From Treponema_I sp045599005 (GTDB taxonomy: Bacteria; Spirochaetota; Spirochaetia; Treponematales; Treponemataceae): DNA of 64,000 bases. The stretch is taken from contig JAZRVF010000011.1 in NCBI GenBank assembly GCA_045599005.1, forward strand, positions 62,001 to 126,000, written 5' to 3'. This document shows positions 57,619 through 64,000 of the stretch, piece by piece (the first letter of the stretch is position 1; each line of letters starts with the position of its first letter). A model generated the notes under the pieces. The model saw only the letters and a list, made by a program, of their open reading frames with translations, searched no databases and was not told where the DNA came from. Made by a program: the position numbers and the translations under genes.

Positions 57619-59225
57619 TTTGCAGCCTCCTGTGACAGATCAGCAGAATCTGCCAGATACAGGATTCCCTGGACTCCACCTCTGAGAAGATAACGCCAGA
57701 AAGTTTTTGCCTTCAAGGGTTTGAACCGGGGACAGATTTTTGAGAACAGATCCAGAGATGCGGCGATTGTGCGCCGGTTCCAATCCACAACAGTATCCGT
57801 ATAAGGCTGCAGGAAACCTGGAATAAAAGCAAGAAGATTCACATCATCGGTGATCATTTCGGTTTCCGGGATTTCGTTTATACGTAGGATCACTTCATGA
57901 CTCAGCGGAAAAGCGGCTGGCGGGTAATCTGTTCCCGGAACAAGATTAAGAAAATCTTCTGTTTCTTTCTGATCAGCCTTAAGACGAAGAACAATATTTT
58001 TTATCACCATGTTGGCTGTTGCAACAGCTTCTTCTCGGGTCGGTGCACAGGAGATCACATTTCCACATTTCTCCACATTGTTTCTGGGAAAAGAAACCAC
58101 ATCGTTCTGAATTGATCTTGGAAGAAGATTTTCAACGAAAGAAGACTGCGCATGTTTTTCCAGTCCGTAAATCTGGTCGATGATGCCGGGCACAGAGATC
58201 CAGGCACGTTCCGCACTTGTATTCCGGCAGGGAATTTCCCAGATGCCGGAGCAGTCAGTTTTCTGCCGCTGCTCAATAAGTTCGGAAGGATTTTTTCCCA
58301 ATGCAAGAAGCAGGGCTTGTTCAGTAAGGTTAAGCCCGGATGCGTAAGGGAAAGTCCAACCGGACATGTAACCGCCTGAAAGACGTGCAGCAATCTCACC
58401 AAGCATCGGTCCCCTGCTGGTCATTTTTATGTCAGCTTTTGCAGCCCCGTGGGTCAGCCCCAGGGATTTGACACCTTTGAAAAATGTCTCAAAAAGCGCT
58501 TTTTTATCTTTTTCGGAAACTGCAGAGGGCAAAGTGTGTCCCATTTCGATAAAGTACGGGGGATAAAAAATATGCCTGTCAGCAAATCCGGTAACTGTCA
58601 TCTCTCCGTCGAAAACCAGGGAATCGATGGAGAATTCAATTCCGTCCATGTATTCTTCAAGGATTGCGCGGCCGGTTCTGGAATAACTTACGGCAATTTT
58701 AACCGCATCCATAAGATCATCGGGAGACTGGATCATCCTGCAGCCGCGGGCGCCCATATTGTCAACGGGCTTCACAACAAGGGGAAAAGTATGGAACCCG
58801 GCAGCAATAAGGAGTTCATCAGCCTGCATGGAGCAATGTTCCCTCGTGACTTCAAAAAAATCAGGAGAAGGAACACCTGCTGCTGCAAAACAACGGCGCA
58901 TAAGGATTTTGTCACTTGCATTGCAGGCCGCCTGAAAACTGTGTCCGGGAAGTCCGAGTTTTTCCGTGATATAGGCCACACTTGCAGAAAAATCAGTTCC
59001 GGCAGTAAAAACACCGGCAAGAGAACCATCGTTTTTAAGTTCCAGGGCCAGAGACAGAAGGCTTTCTCTGTCCTTCAGGTCGACAGGTTCAAAACGGTCT
59101 GCCATGGGCACACAGACTGCAGCCGGGTTTGCATCAGCAACAACTGTGGAAAAGCCGAATTTTTTTGCAGCATCGATTGCAGGCTTCTGCATGAGTCCTG
59201 CGCCTAAAATCAAAACATTAGCCAT
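57615..59225 (-). CDS. ATP-grasp carboxylate-amine ligase-type protein
   Basis: A 536-residue ATP-grasp enzyme. The N-terminal preATP-grasp fold reads VLILGAGLMQKPAIDAAKKFGFSTVVADANP; the ATP-grasp core has KILMRRCFAAAGVPSPDFFEV, FPLVVKPVDNMGARGCRMIQS, ILEEYMDGIEFSIDSLVFDG and KADIKMTSRGPMLGEIAARLSGGYMSG. A C-terminal extension of about 200 residues is not recognised. Such enzymes join an amino group to an acylphosphate, often an amino acid onto a sugar or peptide. Being next to the SpsF-SpsG fusion, it may decorate the same sugar; that is inference. Confidence 0.85.
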   Translation of the reverse strand: MANVLILGAGLMQKPAIDAAKKFGFSTVVADANPAAVCVPMADRFEPVDLKDRESLLSLALELKNDGSLAGVFTAGTDFSASVAYITEKLGLPGHSFQAACNASDKILMRRCFAAAGVPSPDFFEVTREHCSMQADELLIAAGFHTFPLVVKPVDNMGARGCRMIQSPDDLMDAVKIAVSYSRTGRAILEEYMDGIEFSIDSLVFDGEMTVTGFADRHIFYPPYFIEMGHTLPSAVSEKDKKALFETFFKGVKSLGLTHGAAKADIKMTSRGPMLGEIAARLSGGYMSGWTFPYASGLNLTEQALLLALGKNPSELIEQRQKTDCSGIWEIPCRNTSAERAWISVPGIIDQIYGLEKHAQSSFVENLLPRSIQNDVVSFPRNNVEKCGNVISCAPTREEAVATANMVIKNIVLRLKADQKETEDFLNLVPGTDYPPAAFPLSHEVILRINEIPETEMITDDVNLLAFIPGFLQPYTDTVVDWNRRTIAASLDLFSKICPRFKPLKAKTFWRYLLRGGVQGILYLADSADLSQEAAN

Positions 59226-59237
59226 AATGCACCTCTC

Positions 59238-61718
59238 TCAAAAAATTTCTGTGCCGGACTTTTTACGGCAATACACTTCAAATGTGTCACCAAATCCGAA
59301 CAGTCTGCTTATAAAAAGCATGAATCCACCCATAAAAGACGGATACTTAAAAGGAAAACGTTCCGGATGATGTCCTGTGGAAATGATTTTTTCCACTGAA
59401 AAACCATATTTCTCCAGAATTTTTCGGCATTTTTTCTTTTCCCAAATACTGATATGATCGGTGGGACTTTGGGAAAAAAATCTCTTCGGACTGAATTTTC
59501 CGGAAACCCCGTCACCGGCAGGAGTGGAAAAGGCAAAAATTCCACCCTCTTTTATTATTGAAGAAATTTTGGAGAGAACTCCGTCAAGATCCGCAAAATG
59601 CTCGATCACAAACCACATAGTGACTGAATCAAAGTTCTTTTTCTGCAATGCTGATTCCGGATCAAAGTCAGGGAAAACGGAAACCGCACTTTTATAACCC
59701 AGTCTGGTGTTCACATATTCCACAGCGTCTTCTGCAATATCAGTTCCGAAAGGTTCAAATCCTTCTTCCCAGGCCGCCTTCAGAAAAGGCCCGTATGCAC
59801 AGCCCACGTCAAGAACGGTTTTCCTGTCTGCCGGTCCACGACTCTGTCTGCTGAGCATCCGGCTGATTATTGCTGCGCGTCTTTTTCCCTGCGCCTTTAT
59901 TGAATCAAAATCCTCAAGATAGGTTTTTCCGTACTGTTTTTTATATTCTGAAAAGAAATAATCCTTCTGATAATCTGATTCTTTTCTGCAGCACCATGAC
60001 AGATAGATCATGCCGCATTTTCCACACCGTCTGAAAGTTGATTTTTCCGTACGAGCAACGATTTCATCATCAGCAGTGCATATGCAGACGGGACAGGAAC
60101 GTCGTACACCATAGGAAAGATCAGTCAGGAAAGTGGAAAGATTTTTTGGACAGACTTGAGATTTTTCCTCATTTTTCCGGAAAGTATCCGCATCAAGCAG
60201 AAGTTTCCTGTCAGAATCCCTGCTGCAGTCAAGAAGTTTTCCCGCGGCTCTGTCCAATGCATTCCGGGAAGACAGATCTTTTGCTGTGAAACAGGGAAAA
60301 CCGTAGGACATTGCCAGTTTTTCGTGAAGAGGCGTTGTGGCGGCAAGAATCACCCTGCAGCCTGCTCCAAGAGCTTCAAAAGCTGTGAAACCATAATGTG
60401 TGATTACTGTTCTGTACCTGAAAAGCTCCTCTTTAAGATTTGTGACCGGTTTTTCTTTTGTAACACACGTCACTGTATATCCCGCATTTCTGCAGGCAAC
60501 TTCCAGCTTTCCGGTAATATCAAGGGGGTCTTCCCCGCCGATCACAACAAGAACAGATTTTTCAGTTCCGCAGTTTTTACTGTTTTCCGGCATGGAAACA
60601 AAACCTGGGTTTGCAAAATTGGGATTCCGATTCAGCAACGGAGAAGGAATCACATCAAGAAGATAATCCGCTCTGTCATGAAATGCAGAACCTTCATCAA
60701 TGCAGACAAGGTTTCCCAGCTGTCTGAAATATGCCGCTTCGTCACCTGAAAGCATGAATTTGTCACAGATGACAAGATCGTAAGGCGGACAGGGTTCGTC
60801 ATTAAGCTGGGAAAGTGTGGGCAAAGTCCGGACAATCATGTCAGGGGCAACTGAATATTGGGAAACAAGAGAATCAGTGTTTTCAAGAGGACTGAAATTC
60901 TCATCTGCTTCAGGAAGAAAAATGTCACAGCCTGTCAGGGAAGCAATTTCAAGACAGCGTCTCAGGTGTCCGGTTCCATGTCCTTTTGAGAACTGGGGAA
61001 CGATCAGCATCTGTCTCCTGTTTTCTGATATCTCTCTGACTGTATCAAGAATTTCCCGGGAATTCGCCAGACAGATCAGGTTTCTGCCGGATTCAAGAGC
61101 TGTCCTGTTTCTGTGGACAGCGCGCCGGTAATCACCGAATGTGTCAACGGTGGTACGAAGTTCCGGATGATTCCATTCAGAAGGTGCTTCCCTGAAAACG
61201 CAGGAAAAAGTGTCCTGGTGCCGGTATAATGCCGGGCCCACATGTTCATGGTCAAAGGGATTAGCAGTCAGCTGGGCGGCCTTAAGAAGCGCGCGGGCAT
61301 CAAAAACTTCAACGCCGCTTCCGTGGGGAAGTCCTGAAAAAGTAAAATAGTCACAGGAACCATTTTTTTTGATTTCTGAAAAAACTGAAAGCGATTCCGC
61401 GGCGGCGTCCGCAAAAAGAAAAGGATTGTCACCGGTTGCGCGAAGAACAGTGTCTGCATTGTATCTCTGGATGACGTCACAGAAACGCTTAAGAACATCC
61501 TGCTGACTGCCGGCAAAAATGTCAAAACCGTTTTTTTCGGCAAGAGGAGCCAGTCTGTCAAAAGACGCATCATCTGTGGCAAGACAGTATGCATCAGCTT
61601 TTACGCAGCGCATCACCTGCATGGTCCGCTCGATCAGGACACCGCTTCCAAAAGGAAGAAGAGCTTTTCCGGGCAATCTTGTGGAACCGATGCGGCATTG
61701 AATAATCAGAACAGTCAT
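59238..61718 (-). CDS. SpsF-like NTP-transferase / SpsG-like sugar hydrolase / zinc-ribbon methyltransferase fusion
   Basis: An 826-residue multidomain protein. Residues 1 to about 230: SpsF/CMP-sugar synthetase-like NTP-transferase (LIIQCRIGSTRLPGKALLPF, LRATGDNPFLFADA). About 236-545: SpsG/PseG-like UDP-sugar hydrolase (FSKGHGTGHLRRCLEIASL, VLVVIGGEDPLDITGKL, THYGFTAFEALGAG). About 550-590: zinc ribbon (CPVCIC, FRRCGKCGMIYLS). About 600-826: SAM methyltransferase (VLDVGCAYGPFLKAAWEEGFEPFG). In nonulosonate pathways PseG-type hydrolysis, sugar activation and modification are separate proteins; here they are one. Same order of genes as neighbours suggests one pathway. Confidence 0.88.
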   Translation of the reverse strand: MTVLIIQCRIGSTRLPGKALLPFGSGVLIERTMQVMRCVKADAYCLATDDASFDRLAPLAEKNGFDIFAGSQQDVLKRFCDVIQRYNADTVLRATGDNPFLFADAAAESLSVFSEIKKNGSCDYFTFSGLPHGSGVEVFDARALLKAAQLTANPFDHEHVGPALYRHQDTFSCVFREAPSEWNHPELRTTVDTFGDYRRAVHRNRTALESGRNLICLANSREILDTVREISENRRQMLIVPQFSKGHGTGHLRRCLEIASLTGCDIFLPEADENFSPLENTDSLVSQYSVAPDMIVRTLPTLSQLNDEPCPPYDLVICDKFMLSGDEAAYFRQLGNLVCIDEGSAFHDRADYLLDVIPSPLLNRNPNFANPGFVSMPENSKNCGTEKSVLVVIGGEDPLDITGKLEVACRNAGYTVTCVTKEKPVTNLKEELFRYRTVITHYGFTAFEALGAGCRVILAATTPLHEKLAMSYGFPCFTAKDLSSRNALDRAAGKLLDCSRDSDRKLLLDADTFRKNEEKSQVCPKNLSTFLTDLSYGVRRSCPVCICTADDEIVARTEKSTFRRCGKCGMIYLSWCCRKESDYQKDYFFSEYKKQYGKTYLEDFDSIKAQGKRRAAIISRMLSRQSRGPADRKTVLDVGCAYGPFLKAAWEEGFEPFGTDIAEDAVEYVNTRLGYKSAVSVFPDFDPESALQKKNFDSVTMWFVIEHFADLDGVLSKISSIIKEGGIFAFSTPAGDGVSGKFSPKRFFSQSPTDHISIWEKKKCRKILEKYGFSVEKIISTGHHPERFPFKYPSFMGGFMLFISRLFGFGDTFEVYCRKKSGTEIF

Positions 61719-61720
61719 TC

Positions 61721-62689
61721 CTAAAGATTCTCCCAGTCAGAAATAAAGCGGACAAAATCGGTTTTAAAGTTGTATCGGTTTTTTTCAACCCAGGCTCTTG
61801 CATTCCTGAAATCGGAAAGGCTTTCTGCAAAAGTGCCGCCCCGTTGACGCAGATAGCTGAAAAAAAGTTTCTTGGGTATATACGCATGATCCAGCACAAA
61901 TTTCGGCGCAATATTCTTCAGGTAAAAACCCAGTTCCGAATCATCTGGTGTTGAATCAACAGGAAAATAATCTTCCGAATATGAAAATTTTAAATGATTG
62001 GAAATCCTGATTTCTTCACCCCAGAGCCATGCACGAAGTGAAAAATCAAGATTCTGCCAATAAGGAGACCTGATTGTGTAATCAAAACCTCCGCACCGGA
62101 TGAACTTTGACTTGCTGTAAATTCCTGTAAAATCAAAAGGATATAGCGTCGGCTCTTTATCCTGCCTTACATTCTGCGCGTTTACATCCAGGGATCTGTT
62201 CACAATCTGAGGATTCATTTTCACAGGAATGATCTGTCCGTGGGAATTCTGGAACATCGGTGCAAGACAAAGAATATCTTCAGACATGAAACTGGCCATT
62301 GCTTTTTCCGAAAAAACCCTTGGAAAAAAATCCATATTGTCCCAGAGAACAAGCACATTTCCCTCATCAATCTCATTCATTCCAAGATTGATCATATCAC
62401 CTACAGTCACTGGCTCCTGAGGCACAATAAAAGTGACGCTGGGGTAACGCCCGGACAGTCTGTTAAGATTGTAGTTTATTCCTGCCTGTTCTATTGAGAC
62501 GATTTTCCTGAATCCCGATGAAAGCAGAAAATCCAGATTTTTTGTCCTGAAAGCAGTCCCGTTGCGGCTGAGAAGAATAACGGACAGAGGGCTTTTTATG
62601 TTCGGCGGCGCTTCTTTTCCACCAAGAATCGTTCTCTCAATCTGATTCTGATCAAAAGTTGTAGGTATAATATTCATCGCAAAGCTCAC
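61721..62689 (-). CDS. GT2-like glycosyltransferase-related protein
   Basis: A 322-residue soluble protein. The N-terminal half reads like a GT2 nucleotide-sugar-binding fold (SPLSVILLSRNGTAFRTKNLDFLL, SFRKIVSIEQ-type strand, MINLGMNEIDEGNVLVLWDNMDF with a DNMD in the place of DxD), and GGFDYTIRSPYWQNLDFSLRAWLWGEEI resembles the acceptor side of GT2 enzymes. The start is GTG 62689 or ATG 62677; neither has a ribosome-binding site, and both overlap the previous gene. Likely part of the glycan cluster; catalytic activity is unproven. Confidence 0.7.
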   Translation of the reverse strand: MSFAMNIIPTTFDQNQIERTILGGKEAPPNIKSPLSVILLSRNGTAFRTKNLDFLLSSGFRKIVSIEQAGINYNLNRLSGRYPSVTFIVPQEPVTVGDMINLGMNEIDEGNVLVLWDNMDFFPRVFSEKAMASFMSEDILCLAPMFQNSHGQIIPVKMNPQIVNRSLDVNAQNVRQDKEPTLYPFDFTGIYSKSKFIRCGGFDYTIRSPYWQNLDFSLRAWLWGEEIRISNHLKFSYSEDYFPVDSTPDDSELGFYLKNIAPKFVLDHAYIPKKLFFSYLRQRGGTFAESLSDFRNARAWVEKNRYNFKTDFVRFISDWENL

Positions 62690-64000
62690 AAAGAGAAGAA
62701 TATTTTCCTGAAAGATGATTTTTCAGGACTTCTGCAGAGATTTCCCAAAGATCTGCTACACCTTGGGCAAAAACATTTCCGATTATCTCTGATTTTTTAC
62801 ACTCACGGCAGAGAGGAACTGATCCGTCTGTAAGAACTGTAATGTCCCGCCGGAGATGCCAGCAGGGATTACGTGTGACAGGAGAAAGATCCGCCGGTTT
62901 AAGACAAGGCATGGAGCCACAGTAAGAATCGTACTTCTGGATAAGACGGTTAGGATTTCCGCGGAAAAAAGTTTCCAGCTGGTGTTCATTGACTGTTGTC
63001 CGCACAAACTGGCGGTATACGGAACCGGGAAAAGCCTCTTCAAGAATTGCCGCGTTTTTCTGGACGGTCTCCAGTTGTGCGGAAGTTTCAGGGTGCATCT
63101 GCTCATAAACTTCCTGTGTTGCCGCATCAAACTGGCAGATCCACATCACCGGCGCATAACCGTTTGTGCGTGGAGCGCAGTTTCCAGCGATTTCTGCGAT
63201 TTCGTCACAGATTTTCTGCATTTCATCGCTTCCGGGAATTGCGGCAGTTTCTATCAGTACAGAAAAACCTGAATACTCAAGCACTGTTCTTACAAAATCA
63301 GGCAGCTGTGAATGAAGCAGCGGATCGCCCCACACAGAAAGAGAGACAACACCGTCACCTGAAAAAGATGCGGCATCGGCCATAAACTGTCTGAACTGCA
63401 TTATATCCATGCATTGCGCAGAAACTTCCTCAGGACCAAAGGGCTGATAAACTGATTTTTGGGCCGGTCTTGCACATATTTCCACTGCAAAGAAAGCCGG
63501 AAGTGTATGCAGCACAAAGGGATCTGATGCTGCCATGCGGCAGATTTCCAGAGCGGAAAGATCTCTGCCCTTTATAAGGGACTCAACACGCTCACAGAGA
63601 AGTCTGTTTCTTTTTGTCCGCACAGAAAAATCCAGTCTGAAAAGCCGGAAATCTTCCTCAGCAACAAGAGTTTCTATCTCAAAAGAATTGATATCAGTTT
63701 TTATTACTGAAAAAATTGTGTCATTGCACAAAGGTTTCTCAGCTTCTTCCTTCATCTTCTGATTTTTCCCGGATGATATCAGTGAGGAAATAATTTTCGC
63801 AGTTCCTGTATTCAGTATTTCAGGAACCAGTCCGAAAGGGAATCCTTCCTGAAGGCTGTATTCGGCACCGTATTCAAGATGCTGCGCAAGAAGCTGGTCT
63901 GTAAGTTCCACATTCAGGAAAGGGCAGTCGGCAAATGCAAAAACAACATTCTCATATCCGCTGTCCCCATAGGAAGCAATCAGCTGGAGCAGGTCTGAAC
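62652..64000 (-). CDS. NTP-transferase-like/SPASM fusion protein, spiro-SPASM type (5' end outside the window)
   Basis: The frame is open to the right edge with no stop, so the N terminus is missing; at least 448 residues are present. The visible N-terminal part (ENVVFAFADCPFLNVELTD, then EYGAEYSLQEGFPFGLVPEIL) looks like the end of a sugar-nucleotide NTP-transferase. A degenerate radical-SAM-like barrel follows (LSVWGDPLLHSQLPDFVRTVLEY in place of GGEPLLH), but I find no CxxxCxxC cluster motif. The C terminus is a SPASM-type Cys cluster (NPCWHLRRDITVLTDG, LCRECKKSEIIGN, SLCELCDEYY). It resembles the spirochaete-restricted family called spiro-SPASM. Confidence 0.78.
   Translation of the reverse strand, partial: SDLLQLIASYGDSGYENVVFAFADCPFLNVELTDQLLAQHLEYGAEYSLQEGFPFGLVPEILNTGTAKIISSLISSGKNQKMKEEAEKPLCNDTIFSVIKTDINSFEIETLVAEEDFRLFRLDFSVRTKRNRLLCERVESLIKGRDLSALEICRMAASDPFVLHTLPAFFAVEICARPAQKSVYQPFGPEEVSAQCMDIMQFRQFMADAASFSGDGVVSLSVWGDPLLHSQLPDFVRTVLEYSGFSVLIETAAIPGSDEMQKICDEIAEIAGNCAPRTNGYAPVMWICQFDAATQEVYEQMHPETSAQLETVQKNAAILEEAFPGSVYRQFVRTTVNEHQLETFFRGNPNRLIQKYDSYCGSMPCLKPADLSPVTRNPCWHLRRDITVLTDGSVPLCRECKKSEIIGNVFAQGVADLWEISAEVLKNHLSGKYSSLCELCDEYYTYNF

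Noticed and set aside
58449..59207. Plus-strand open frame of 252 codons
   Set aside because: Antisense to the ATP-grasp gene, whose motifs are clear; composition is unlike a real protein.
60156..60749. Plus-strand open frame of 197 codons
   Set aside because: Antisense to the SpsF-SpsG fusion gene; no start signals.
1..64000. CRISPR arrays, insertion sequences, prophage or restriction-modification genes
   Set aside because: No repeat-spacer pattern, transposase, integrase or phage-type gene was found on reading both strands.

Overview
The window looks like chromosome of a treponeme (Spirochaetota). The strongest marker is a flaA gene for the outer-layer protein of spirochaetal periplasmic flagella at 54899-56005. 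Also typical are a large NTP-transferase/SPASM protein of spirochaetal type at the right edge, many TPR proteins and lipoproteins, and a dnaB-rplI-rpsR-ssb-rpsF block. The organism makes its own lysine precursors (lysC, dapB) and isoprenoids by the MEP route (dxs, ispG), so it is more likely a gut, rumen, oral or free-living treponeme than a highly reduced pathogen. I see no prophage, insertion sequence, CRISPR array or broken gene. Genes are dense, and no gene-free stretch exceeds 300 bases.

Left part (1-10.8 kb): replication and ribosome genes on the minus strand, then a plus-strand run (FAD oxidoreductase, rsmD, two TPR-type genes, rlmN), a small HMA-like protein without cysteines, a degenerate LeuD-like swivel protein, cmk and coaX, and hisS divergent from coaX. 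Middle-left (10.8-25.4 kb): an operon with lipoproteins, small membrane proteins, a Nudix hydrolase and a PfkB kinase; ssrA (tmRNA); nadE; a membrane-anchored ParB-like protein; a class A penicillin-binding protein; then lysC-dapB-rlmI-miaA (first copy). Middle (25.4-40.4 kb): exported proteins of unknown function in an operon with rnhB and ispG, a purine-type phosphoribosyltransferase divergent from thiI, two glycolipid-type glycosyltransferases, an RNase II-type nuclease, and rpoZ with a second miaA.

Right part (40.5-64 kb): type 4 uracil-DNA glycosylase, priA and a DtxR-type regulator; a long minus-strand operon dxs-folP-cdaA-cdaR-acpS-DUF2225-truA that contains c-di-AMP synthesis; a 29-codon basic ribosomal-type gene and a 56-codon zinc-ribbon gene; dinG; tRNA-Glu; an alarmone synthetase fused to TPRs; flaA; and an envelope/glycan cluster (GerMN protein, amidase, ATP-grasp protein, SpsF-SpsG-methyltransferase fusion, GT2-like protein, NTP-transferase/SPASM protein) that runs off the right edge.

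Two themes deserve attention. First, many operon-leading genes (FAD oxidoreductase, hisS, ponA-like, hpt-like, thiI, rnb, dtxR-like, relA/TPR) have a sigma70-type -35/-10 promoter ending only 6-8 bases before the start codon and no Shine-Dalgarno, which predicts leaderless mRNAs. Second, the right-edge cluster combines nonulosonate-type sugar-activation domains in unusual fusions and is the best candidate here for a poorly described pathway, possibly surface or flagellin glycosylation.
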